From assembly GCA_025462925.1 (NCBI GenBank), contig JAOAPL010000255.1, positions 1-39,582 of the forward strand: a stretch of DNA of 39,582 bases. Direction: 5' to 3'. Positions 17,082 through 25,537 of this stretch are shown one piece after another. Below the pieces are notes generated by a model that was given only the letters and a program-made list of their open reading frames with translations, was not told the origin of the DNA and ran no database searches. Position numbers and translations under genes: made by a program. Each line of letters begins with the position of its first letter. Position 1 is the first letter of the stretch. Source of the stretch: Acidobacteriaceae bacterium (lineage in GTDB: Bacteria > Acidobacteriota > Terriglobia > Terriglobales > Acidobacteriaceae).

Positions 17082-17255
17082 ATGATTTGCACTGCGCTGA
17101 TACCTAGCTTCAGCATCTTCTACGCTGTCGCCATAGCCGTAATCCCGCTTGTGCTCTTATGGCCGGTGCAGATGACAATTGGCATCTTGGCTCAAATCGC
17201 TTTTTTTGGACCGGGGGCAGGCTTACCTGTTATCACCTCAAAATTTCCCAACTAG
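17082..17255 (+). pseudogene. Remnant of an O-antigen polymerase/ligase (Wzy-like) gene
   Basis: A 57-codon frame translates to a hydrophobic peptide containing AVIPLVLLWPVQMTIGILA. It closely matches residues of the intact O-antigen ligase/polymerase near 37880-37940 of this window (AAIPLVLLWPVQMSLGMFA). The rest of that ~460-residue family is missing; a stop at 17253-17255 follows. It sits in a 466-base gap (16977-17442) between the 2-epimerase and deacetylase genes, where I see nothing else convincing. It looks like the decayed first transmembrane segment of a second Wzy gene. Confidence 0.6.
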
Positions 17256-17442
17256 GAAGAGCTAGTGAACGGAATCGGGTGCGGAATAATTGCCTTCGAC
17301 CCGACTTATCCGCGCGCCATTGGCGACGCGGTGCTTTATCGGTTGTTGCACCGACCGAGGCAGCGGAAATGGATTCGCATGTCTAGATGCTGTCCACTCG
17401 GCTGCATGCTGAGTCTAGGCTGCTAGCTATGCTGAATGCCTC

Positions 17443-18888
17443 ATGAAAATTGCACTGGAGTTCACCCCTGCTCAGTCACCCGAACACCAGAGCAGGCTAA
17501 GATACGCATTTCAGCTGTTCTGTGCTGTCTATGGCCATGAACCGATCCTGGACAGCACGAAACCAGACAGCGCGGACCTGCGGATCACCTATTCCGGCGA
17601 TTATGGAACCCTTCAGCGTGGCAAAGTGCTTCGACTTCAGAATGGATATAGACCCCGTCCATTGGCACGCCCGGTACCTCGCCCGCGCTGCTTCCGGGAG
17701 GACGGGACGACAACTGTGCTGTTCTATCCTCCCGAGAACTCCGCACAAGTAGATTGGCTTGCGGAAGTCTTCGAGTGGATCTCTTGCGCAGACGAATACA
17801 GCATTTGTGCACGCGACTCCGTCGGCCGCATTCCGTTTGAGAGCAGCGTTTTTGGGCGGTACGGGCTAGATGGGCGGATACCCTATGCGGCGTTGGCCAT
17901 GTGGTTTCTTCAGCGTGCAATTCGTAAGCTAGTTCCGAGTGCTGAGGAGAAGGCCCAAGCTCCCGGCATCGGCCTGACACACGCCATTGTCTGCTCTCAC
18001 GATGTCGATTTCATGCCGTTGGGTTATTTTTCAGTGCTCGGCAGATTGTTAAAGAATTCGATTATTGCCCTACAGCAGTCCCCGTCCGTTGCACTCGGCA
18101 TCTTTGCACGTGCAGTTCTGTTCGCGCTAGGTGGAGCCAATCCGTTGCAAGGGGGTGCGCAGCTCGCGAGATCGGAGCAGAAATCCGGAATTACTTCGTC
18201 GTTCAACTTTATCGTGCGCCATAATCATCGAAGAGATGCTAACTACCGGATCGAAAACCCGGCGGTGATCGAGCTGATGAGGTGGCTCCAGTCGACAGGG
18301 ATGGAGATTGCTCTGCATGGTTCGTACACCAGTCTGGATACTTGCAATGGTCTTAGCGAGGAATTCGAAATACTTCAAAAGCATGGATTTCAGCCCCTTG
18401 GCGGCAGACAGCACTGGCTTCGCTTCAGCTTAGACCGGCTTATAACAGCCGTAGAAAGGGCCGGGGTGCTGTTTGATACTTCGGTCGGTTGGCAGGATCA
18501 CATTGGGTTTAGAGCCGGTGCATGTTTCCCGTTTCCTCCCTATAACTTCGCCGAAGAACGGCCGGCCAGGTTCCTAGAAATCCCGTTGGCAGTTATGGAC
18601 CAGGCGCTATCGCCGATTGCAGGAGAGGCGTTTACCGCAGTCGCAAAACTGCTCGCGAGCAGCCGGATGTACGGTTGGGGTGGTATTTCGTTGCTATGGC
18701 ATCCAACGGCTTTCGGAGGGGGACAACTGCCGATTGAAATCGGCCGAACGTTTTATGACTTGGTCAACGCCCGCTCCGAGTGGCAGGATACATGGCTATC
18801 TGCCAGAAAATTCCTGCAGATAGTGCGCCATCGATATATAGAAGTAGGACTGATGGATCGAGACTGGGGAGCTTCTGATCAATGTTGA
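17443..18888 (+). CDS. Polysaccharide deacetylase-like protein
   Basis: 481 residues. The N-terminal ~150 residues are a separate domain (MKIALEFTPAQ ... FGRYGLDGRIPYAALAMWFL) typical of deacetylase-like proteins encoded in extracellular-polysaccharide clusters. The C-terminal part has the metal/catalytic pattern of a NodB-like (CE4) fold: CSHDVDF near residue 185, EIALHGSYTS near 287, GGRQHWLRF, then FDTSVGWQDHIGFRAG and a late LLWHPT. It would remove acetyl groups from HexNAc residues or an intermediate. No signal peptide is seen, so it may be cytoplasmic. It overlaps the next gene by seven bases. Confidence 0.75.
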   Translation: MKIALEFTPAQSPEHQSRLRYAFQLFCAVYGHEPILDSTKPDSADLRITYSGDYGTLQRGKVLRLQNGYRPRPLARPVPRPRCFREDGTTTVLFYPPENSAQVDWLAEVFEWISCADEYSICARDSVGRIPFESSVFGRYGLDGRIPYAALAMWFLQRAIRKLVPSAEEKAQAPGIGLTHAIVCSHDVDFMPLGYFSVLGRLLKNSIIALQQSPSVALGIFARAVLFALGGANPLQGGAQLARSEQKSGITSSFNFIVRHNHRRDANYRIENPAVIELMRWLQSTGMEIALHGSYTSLDTCNGLSEEFEILQKHGFQPLGGRQHWLRFSLDRLITAVERAGVLFDTSVGWQDHIGFRAGACFPFPPYNFAEERPARFLEIPLAVMDQALSPIAGEAFTAVAKLLASSRMYGWGGISLLWHPTAFGGGQLPIEIGRTFYDLVNARSEWQDTWLSARKFLQIVRHRYIEVGLMDRDWGASDQC

Positions 18889-19889
18889 CGAAGGCGAGCA
18901 AATCTCCGTCGAAGCTCGGCGCACAAGAATCCTTCACGCTGCGCTACATTGAACCGGGCGAATATCCGCTTTGGGATGCGCTAGTGCAATCATCGCCGCA
19001 AGGCTCGGTCTTTGGCCGGTCATGGTGGTTGAACGCGGTGGGCAACGTACGTGTGTTGGCCCTTTTCTCCAGAAGCGAAATGATTGCCGGTATACCGCTA
19101 TACTTCGAAACACATTTTGGTATTCCGGTGTGCACAATGCCCAAGCTGACACAGACTTGGGGAATAATCATGCCGCCACTGGAGGGAAAAAGGGTTACAG
19201 CGACAGCAAGAGAAACAAAGATTCTACGAGCGTTTGCGATTGCGCTGTCTCGATACAAACTGTTCTTTCAAGCGTTTCACCCCAGTCTCTCGAATTGGTT
19301 GCCATTCTATTGGTCAGGATTTCGGCAGACTACCCGTTTTACTTATGTCATTGATGACCTGACCGACTTGAATCGAGTGTGGAATGGGATTTCTGATAAG
19401 ACTCGCTGCGAGATAACGAAAGCACAAAGAGCCGGTCTCACCGTAGTGCCGTGCGCAATCGAGGACGTCCACAGATGTGAATGCCAGAGCTTCTTGCGCC
19501 AAGGAAGGAGGCCGTCCCACAGCGAATCCCTTCTCAATGGCATACATGATTCGGCAAAGGAGAATGATAGCGGTGCTTGTTTCGCCGTAGTTGACCAAAA
19601 GGGAACGGTGCATTCGGCGTGTCTGCTCGTGTGGGACAGGCACCGAGCGTATTACCTCGTTGGCGGTGCGGTCAGCGGACTGCGCACTAGCGGCGCCAAC
19701 TCTTTGGGGGTTTGGAGCGCTATTCAGTTCGTGGCACAACGGAGCCGTGCGTTCGACTTTGCGGGTTCAGTAATCCAGAGCATAGAACACTTCAACCGAA
19801 ATTTTGGGGCCAAGCAGGTTCCGTACAACTATGTGATCAAGGTTCCGACCTTGGTTCAATCTTGTCTTCAATTTGCGGGCAAGCTGTAG
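18882..19889 (+). CDS. FemAB/GNAT-like acyltransferase (first copy)
   Basis: 335 residues, starting inside the end of the deacetylase gene (overlap 18882-18888, so translation is probably coupled). The pattern is that of FemAB-related proteins with tandem GNAT folds: GSVFGRSWWLNAVG at the N-terminus, SDKTRCEITKAQRAGLTV in the middle, YYLVGGAVSGLRTSGANSLGVWSAI and a C-terminal FDFAGSVIQSIEHFNRNFGAKQVPY. Such proteins transfer amino acids or acyl groups to cell-wall or surface sugars; members in polysaccharide clusters are mostly uncharacterised. A second, diverged relative is at 30023. Substrate unknown. Confidence 0.7.
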   Translation: MLTKASKSPSKLGAQESFTLRYIEPGEYPLWDALVQSSPQGSVFGRSWWLNAVGNVRVLALFSRSEMIAGIPLYFETHFGIPVCTMPKLTQTWGIIMPPLEGKRVTATARETKILRAFAIALSRYKLFFQAFHPSLSNWLPFYWSGFRQTTRFTYVIDDLTDLNRVWNGISDKTRCEITKAQRAGLTVVPCAIEDVHRCECQSFLRQGRRPSHSESLLNGIHDSAKENDSGACFAVVDQKGTVHSACLLVWDRHRAYYLVGGAVSGLRTSGANSLGVWSAIQFVAQRSRAFDFAGSVIQSIEHFNRNFGAKQVPYNYVIKVPTLVQSCLQFAGKL

Positions 19890-20059
19890 CCGAGGTTCCT
19901 GCCACACGCGCGCATCACCCTCTATGTTTTTTCCGGTTCTACCCTGGTACCAACAACGATGCCCCGAGACTAACTAACCATCGAGGCATTAAGGTCGCGA
20001 ATTACAAGATCGATACATCAAGGTGCAACTTTGACTTTTCGGATTCAGGAAGTAAGGCG

Positions 20060-21139
20060 ATGAGGAACCGGTATCTGTACCTGATTGTGGCGCTGTTCGT
20101 CGCGGTCTGTGTCTCCGCTATGGTAGTTGCCCGGCAGCATTATTGGGATTGGAGTGACATGGCGTTCCTATACCGTGTGCACGCTATTGCATACGGCACG
20201 AAGGCACAATGCAAAGCCCATCAGTACTTTTTCGAGCACGCCTCCAACCCATACGCATGTGATGTTGCCGCGGCCCGAATTGAATATGCTGCGATGGGGA
20301 TCTCCTACAAAGATCGCATCCAGAACTACACGCCTTTCGGTGATTGGTTGAATTGCGGAAAGAGGTGTACCTGGCAAGGTATGAGATTTCACTTCGACGA
20401 GGACGGTATCCCTATCGTCAACTATGACGGCAAGTACTACTACAACCCTGTCACAATCTCTATGTATGGATTGGCCATGTATGGCCGCTACATCGACGGA
20501 GACCGAGACGCGCAACGCGGGCTAATGGCCGCAGTGGCAAAGCTTATAAAAATGCAAGACTCGCGTGGGGCATTCCCCTATGAATTCGCTTATGGAACCT
20601 ATCGTTCCGGATGGGTGTCCGGCATGGCACAAGGCTTGGCATTAAGCCTTTTAGCTCGCGTCTATCACTTGACGGGTGATCCACATTACTTAGCTATCGG
20701 AGATAAGGCATTTGATCTCCTAGTTACCCCTTCATCGAATGGAGGGACACTGGATAATCTCTCGTATATTCGTGGTGGGAGTGCGAATGAGATCGTCTTC
20801 GAGGAATACCCCAGCCATCCTCCCGGATACACGTTGAACGGCTTCATGTTCGCTATTCTAGGGGTGTACGACTGGTCACAGGTACCTGCGGGAAATTCCA
20901 AAGCCGCGGCCATATACTTCGTCAAGGCTGTTCGCTCCTTACAGGTGATTCTGCCCTACTATGATCTTGGAGGATTTACGGCCTACGATTTGGGACACAT
21001 TACCAACCACAAGAAACCTTTGATCGGCGTCAACTACCATGCGACTCACGTATATCTGCTGCATGCATTAGTGTGCATCACCCGCGATCCGGTACTTCGC
21101 AAATACGAGCAACTCTGGGCGTCATACGTGCCCCAGTAA
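20060..21139 (+). CDS. D-glucuronyl C5-epimerase homologue
   Basis: The ATG at 20060 has AGGAAG at 20047-20052 and begins a 359-residue protein; the open frame back to 19712 overlaps the previous gene and is not used. Residues ~5-25 are a hydrophobic anchor or uncleaved signal. The rest matches the C-terminal (alpha/alpha toroid) domain of heparosan glucuronyl C5-epimerases: QDSRGAFPYEF, GWVSGMAQGLALSLLARVYHLTGD, FEEYPSHPPGYTLNGFMFAI, GFTAYDLGH and a terminal NYHATHVYLLHAL. The enzyme flips the carboxylate at C5 of uronic acids inside a polymer. With a pathway for uronic acids upstream, it may modify ManNAc3NAcA or related residues outside the cytoplasmic membrane (inference). Confidence 0.8.
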   Translation: MRNRYLYLIVALFVAVCVSAMVVARQHYWDWSDMAFLYRVHAIAYGTKAQCKAHQYFFEHASNPYACDVAAARIEYAAMGISYKDRIQNYTPFGDWLNCGKRCTWQGMRFHFDEDGIPIVNYDGKYYYNPVTISMYGLAMYGRYIDGDRDAQRGLMAAVAKLIKMQDSRGAFPYEFAYGTYRSGWVSGMAQGLALSLLARVYHLTGDPHYLAIGDKAFDLLVTPSSNGGTLDNLSYIRGGSANEIVFEEYPSHPPGYTLNGFMFAILGVYDWSQVPAGNSKAAAIYFVKAVRSLQVILPYYDLGGFTAYDLGHITNHKKPLIGVNYHATHVYLLHALVCITRDPVLRKYEQLWASYVPQ

Positions 21140-21187
21140 CGCACTGGATCCATCCACCACTGATTCCAGCAACAATCGATTGTCAAT

Positions 21188-23092
21188 ATGTGTGGCATCT
21201 GCGGAGTGTTCCGCCCCGACCGCGGCCAGATCGATATCTCACGTGTTGAAACAATGCGTGAGGCAGTGACCTATCGTGGACCCGACGCGTGTGGACTGAG
21301 CCATGGGCCCGGCTATGCTCTAGGTCATCGGCGGCTGTCTATTATTGACTTGTCCGAAAATGGCGTGCAGCCAATGAGTAACGAGGATGGGTCCGTCGAA
21401 ATCGTCTTCAATGGTGAGATATACAATTTTCGTGAACTGAAATGCCAGCTGCAGACTAAAGGACATATTTTCCGGTCGGCAAGCGATACCGAAGTCTTAG
21501 TGCATGGTTACGAAGAGTGGGGTATCAACAGACTGCTAAGCATCATCCGCGGTATGTACGCGTTCGGGATCGTCGACCATAATGAGCACATAATCCATTT
21601 AGCACGTGATCCCCTCGGCAAGAAGCCACTCTTCTTTCGATTGGATTACTACGAGCTAGTTTTTGCTTCATCAGCTCGAGCGCTTGCATTGGGGCTGACC
21701 TCCCCTCCGGACGTGGACCCAGTTGCCATTGATAATCTGTTATCGAATTTGTACATACCCGGCCCTCAAACAATTTTTCTAGGAGTTGAAAAGCTACTTC
21801 CAGGCCATGCGCTAAGTCTGGGATGCGACGGAATACGACGTGAAATTGTTCACTGGCAGCCTGATTTCTTAAACTCCGAAGAAGGCCTTCAAGATGACGA
21901 GTGGCTGGAGAGGATTGAGAACGCACTTGAAACAGCAGTCAAGCGCCGATTAGTGGCGGATGTACCAGTCGGCACCCTTCTCTCTGGAGGTATTGATTCG
22001 AGCCTGGTCACAGCCATAGCGGCCAAATTGGCGGGGCAAATCCAGACGTTTTCGGTGGCAACGGAGGACCCGCAACTAGATGAAAGCCAGTTTGCCCGCG
22101 CCGTTGCAGAGAGTTGCGGCACGAAGCATCACGAACTAGAAGTGCGTGGGGATATTCGAAAAAATCTTTGTCGTTTGATCGCTGCCATGGGTGAGCCACT
22201 GGCGGATGCCTCGGCTGCAAATACGTTTGCCATTGCTGAAAAGGCCCGACAATTTGTTACCGTGGTGCTTACTGGGGACGGTGGCGATGAAGGCTTCGGG
22301 GGGTACCGACAATATCTGGCCTACTATTTTGCAGGCCATTTGAGTCGGCTTGGTTCTAGTCTTCTCAAATTGCCTCTTTGGGCGCTGAATAGAATTCCAT
22401 TGAATGGGTCCAGCCCTCTGCATTCAGCCCGAACCCTCTGTCGCCTAGCTTCGGCTCCACTCGAGGAGACACTATTTTCGACCAGCATGGCGATGGACGG
22501 AGCCACGCGGGAATCTCTGTACACGCCGGAGTTCAAGGGTAGGCTCAGACAACGTCATCCTGATGAGCATTATTTTCGTGTCCTTCCGCCCAGCGACCAC
22601 GCGCTTGCGGTTGATAGAGTCATGCAAACCCGGTTGTTGACCGTCCTTCCCGATGACTATCTGACGAAAGTGGACAACGCGACAATGGCCGTCAGCCTTG
22701 AGGCGCGCAGCCCATTCCTTGACCTTGATGTTGTGGAACTGGGCATGCGTATTCCCGCTGCTGCCAAGTTTCGTGGCGGCAAATCCAAGGCTTTGCTACG
22801 CCAGCTTGCGGAACGTTACGTGCCTGAAAAGTGTGTGCGACGCCGCAAGCAAGGGTTTGTCGCACCGATTGGGAAATGGATACGCAACGACTGGGGGGAC
22901 CTAGTGGAGCAAATGGTATTAGGACCCCAGGTGGAACAGCGCCAGTGGTTCCGGCGAAAGACGCTGTTACAGATCGTCGAGGACCACCGACGCGGCATCG
23001 ATCATGGTTACCTTTTGTGGGGGCTCATAATACTGGAGCTGTGGGTACGGATGAGCGTCGAGCGTACTCTGCGCCCTGGCGACATCATCTAA
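21188..23092 (+). CDS. asnB: Asparagine-synthase-type glutamine amidotransferase
   Basis: 634 residues. Start is fixed by the N-terminal nucleophile Cys2 (MCGICGVFRP). The class II glutaminase domain includes TYRGPDACG, GHRRLSIIDLS and FNGEIYNFRE; the synthetase domain has the PP-loop SGGIDSS at 266-272 and LTGDGGDEGFGGY. Both halves are complete. True asparagine synthase is possible, but homologues inside polysaccharide clusters are thought to convert uronic acids to uronamides or to act on other carboxylates. Here it sits between a uronic-acid C5-epimerase and a glycosyltransferase, so amidation of a uronic acid of the repeat unit is a reasonable inference. Confidence 0.88.
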   Translation: MCGICGVFRPDRGQIDISRVETMREAVTYRGPDACGLSHGPGYALGHRRLSIIDLSENGVQPMSNEDGSVEIVFNGEIYNFRELKCQLQTKGHIFRSASDTEVLVHGYEEWGINRLLSIIRGMYAFGIVDHNEHIIHLARDPLGKKPLFFRLDYYELVFASSARALALGLTSPPDVDPVAIDNLLSNLYIPGPQTIFLGVEKLLPGHALSLGCDGIRREIVHWQPDFLNSEEGLQDDEWLERIENALETAVKRRLVADVPVGTLLSGGIDSSLVTAIAAKLAGQIQTFSVATEDPQLDESQFARAVAESCGTKHHELEVRGDIRKNLCRLIAAMGEPLADASAANTFAIAEKARQFVTVVLTGDGGDEGFGGYRQYLAYYFAGHLSRLGSSLLKLPLWALNRIPLNGSSPLHSARTLCRLASAPLEETLFSTSMAMDGATRESLYTPEFKGRLRQRHPDEHYFRVLPPSDHALAVDRVMQTRLLTVLPDDYLTKVDNATMAVSLEARSPFLDLDVVELGMRIPAAAKFRGGKSKALLRQLAERYVPEKCVRRRKQGFVAPIGKWIRNDWGDLVEQMVLGPQVEQRQWFRRKTLLQIVEDHRRGIDHGYLLWGLIILELWVRMSVERTLRPGDII

Positions 23093-23194
23093 AGTGAAGA
23101 GGATCATCGCATTTCGTACTTCGCAATAATACAAATCACTACTTGCCACTTGGTTCAGTTCAAAACGTCTTCGAGTTAGGAGTACAGCGCGATA

Positions 23195-24451
23195 ATGCAA
23201 GGGCATCAGTTAAACGTGACTATGCTCGTCTCGGGCTTCCCCTGCGATGGCAAGCCGAAAAACGGTATTTTCAATCTCCGCGCAGTTAAAGCACTTCGGG
23301 AATTCGTAAACATCACCGTGATTCATTTGCGGACGTGGTTGCCCGATCGACCTACTGCTCAAATCTCGGAAGTGGAAGGTATTCCTGTAACCACAATTGC
23401 TGTTCCGCAGAGCCCTTGGGGGATGAGTATCAATGTTGCTCTATACCAATATTTGGGATGGCCTCAAGTCCGATCGCTAGTGCAAAACTGTGACATAGTT
23501 CATTCGGTGGGTACGCTGGCTGGTGTACTTGCCAGCACCTGGGCGCGCCGAACCCGCACACATCATGTGTTTCAGGCTACAGGCTCTGATATCAACGCAT
23601 TCCTCCCGCGGATGCGAGCGGCGCGTAGCGTTGCTGGATGGGAAAACCATCTACACGCTGTGGCTTGCAACAGCGAGGCTTTGGCAGCTGCATTTCTGGC
23701 GCTCTATCCGGGATTCAGAAATGTGCGCACCGTTTGGCGTGGAGTAGATCTAGACTCCTTCCATCCCTCAGGGCCTGTAGCGGGCCCCCTGGCCGATAAA
23801 CCTCCAGTGCGTTACACATTCCTGGGAGGTTTTGGCCTTGTTGCTCCACAGCTTTCCCCACTGTGGTTTGATGTGTCCGTAGAAAGATGCAGGAATCGCG
23901 CTCTTCCTTTCGGTGCGAATACGAAAGGAGGAGAAACTCTGCTGCAGGCATGGCAGGGAGCGGAAGACGAACTCGTGTCAAGGGGTGCATCTCTGTTAGT
24001 TCTAGGTTGCGAACCACCATATTATGACCGCATCCGCCGTTGGCAAGCAGGACTCAGGTATCCCGAAAGAGTTCACTTGGGCAGCTCCATTCGACCGGAG
24101 ATGGTTTCTGCTTACATTCGCGCCTCGGACGCGGTGCTGGTACCTAGTCTTCAGGAAGGACTGCCAAACGTTGCAGTCGAGGCTTCTGCGTGTGGCCGGC
24201 CAGTAATCGCAAGCAATGTAGGCGGGTTGTCGGAAGTTGTTGTGAATGGCGAAACGGGAGTTCTGCTGCCGGCTGGCGACGTTGCCGCTTGGAAGAATGT
24301 TCTGGTCTCGTACGCTGACCGGTTATCGTGCCTGCAAACGATGGGCAAACGCGCCAGACAGCGCACGGAAGCGTTATTTGATTCCCGCAACTATCCAGTC
24401 CGAATGTTGGAATTATACGAAGCCGCGCTCGGAGAACTACTACCGAACTAA
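23195..24451 (+). CDS. Glycosyltransferase family 4 (second)
   Basis: 418 residues. AGGAG at 23178-23182 lies 12 bases before the ATG. The N-terminal GT-B domain starts VTMLVSGFPCDGKPKNGIFN; the acceptor side includes HVFQATGSDINAF and AVACNSEALAAAF. The C-terminal donor domain has LGSSIRPEMVSAYIRASDAVLVPS and the GT4 signature QEGLPNVAVEASACGRPVIA. It would add the next sugar to the lipid-linked repeat unit. Only two Leloir glycosyltransferases are visible in the window, which would suffice for a trisaccharide unit unless others lie outside. Donor unknown. Confidence 0.87.
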   Translation: MQGHQLNVTMLVSGFPCDGKPKNGIFNLRAVKALREFVNITVIHLRTWLPDRPTAQISEVEGIPVTTIAVPQSPWGMSINVALYQYLGWPQVRSLVQNCDIVHSVGTLAGVLASTWARRTRTHHVFQATGSDINAFLPRMRAARSVAGWENHLHAVACNSEALAAAFLALYPGFRNVRTVWRGVDLDSFHPSGPVAGPLADKPPVRYTFLGGFGLVAPQLSPLWFDVSVERCRNRALPFGANTKGGETLLQAWQGAEDELVSRGASLLVLGCEPPYYDRIRRWQAGLRYPERVHLGSSIRPEMVSAYIRASDAVLVPSLQEGLPNVAVEASACGRPVIASNVGGLSEVVVNGETGVLLPAGDVAAWKNVLVSYADRLSCLQTMGKRARQRTEALFDSRNYPVRMLELYEAALGELLPN

Positions 24452-24480
24452 TTCTCTTACTCCGGTTGATCAAAACTCCA

Positions 24481-25497
24481 ATGTCAATTAATGGTTCCCA
24501 ATTTCCCCCTTACCAGTGTCCTGTCCATAAGACGCGTTTGTCACAGAGCCGCGAATCGCTGGTTTGTACTCAAGGCCACCAATATCCGATACGAGCAGGT
24601 GTTCCGCGTTTCGTTCCTACATGCAACTACGCCCAAGCATTTGGAGCTCAATGGAAACGCTACAGGTTAACTCAACTAGATTCGTATACAGGTACGACAA
24701 TCACTCGGTCCCGATTGCAAAGGTGTCTTGGCCCAGCGTTGTGGGCGGCGTTGAAACAAATGCAAGTCCTAGAATGCGGATGCGGGGCGGGACGATTCAC
24801 CGAGGTACTGCTTGAAAAAGAGGCGACTGTCACGTCTCTTGACCTGTCCGATGCTGTCGACGCGAACTTCGAGAATTTTGCAGGTAGTGGCGGGCGACAC
24901 CGTGTGGCGCAGGCCGACATCCTCGGCCTTCCTTTTCCTCCAATGCAGTACGATATCGTGCTGTGCCTCGGAGTGGTTCAGCATACGCCTAACCCTGAGT
25001 CTGCCATCCGCAGATTATGGGACCAGGTCAAACCAGGAGGCTATCTCGTATTCGATCAGTACAGATATCGACTGTATCGATGTACAACGATATCCCCATT
25101 GTTCCGTCAGATTATCAAGCGGTTGCCAAGAGATATAGGCCTGCAATGTACAGCTAAATTGGTGAATTTAACCTTTCCAATTCTCACGCGCTTGCGCAAA
25201 TACCCGGTACTCGTTCGTTCCATTGGAAGGGTCGTTCCAGTCGCACACTACTTCTATTCGTATCCCGAACTGAATGAGAAGTTGCAGTATGAATGGTCCC
25301 TGCTCGATACGCACGATTCACTCTCGGATTGGTACAGGCACTACACCACGGTCGACCATACGCGGAGATTACTCAACCGACTGGGAGCTGACAACGTGGA
25401 ATGTTGGGAGGGGGGAAATGGTGTGGAAGCAAGGATCCAACGAGCGCCGATCAGTGCCCCTAACACGATGTCGCAACGACGGCTGACTGGCAGCTAG
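24481..25497 (+). CDS. SAM-dependent methyltransferase with N-terminal zinc-ribbon-like region
   Basis: 338 residues from the ATG at 24481; an in-frame TTG at 24466 is an alternative, and neither has a clear ribosome-binding site. Residues ~10-45 resemble a Trm112-like zinc knuckle (YQCPVHKTRL, LVCTQGHQYPI, GVPRFV). A class I methyltransferase core follows: VLECGCGAGRFTEVLL (motif I), VTSLDLSDAV, DIVLCLGVVQHTPNP and VKPGGYLVFD. The C-terminal ~130 residues are less recognisable. In this context it probably methylates a sugar hydroxyl or carboxylate of the repeat unit. Confidence 0.8.
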   Translation: MSINGSQFPPYQCPVHKTRLSQSRESLVCTQGHQYPIRAGVPRFVPTCNYAQAFGAQWKRYRLTQLDSYTGTTITRSRLQRCLGPALWAALKQMQVLECGCGAGRFTEVLLEKEATVTSLDLSDAVDANFENFAGSGGRHRVAQADILGLPFPPMQYDIVLCLGVVQHTPNPESAIRRLWDQVKPGGYLVFDQYRYRLYRCTTISPLFRQIIKRLPRDIGLQCTAKLVNLTFPILTRLRKYPVLVRSIGRVVPVAHYFYSYPELNEKLQYEWSLLDTHDSLSDWYRHYTTVDHTRRLLNRLGADNVECWEGGNGVEARIQRAPISAPNTMSQRRLTGS

Positions 25498-25537
25498 AGA
25501 ACAGGGTTGACAGTATGGAGAGTCCATCTAGTCTGTT

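Noticed and set aside
17159-17386. 75-codon open frame in the gap before the deacetylase gene
   Set aside because: The other frame at 17082-17255 carries recognisable Wzy-like sequence; this one is composition-driven with no family resemblance.
19712-20059. N-terminal extension of the C5-epimerase
   Set aside because: Overlaps the FemAB-like gene, while the ATG at 20060 has a good ribosome-binding site and starts a membrane anchor.
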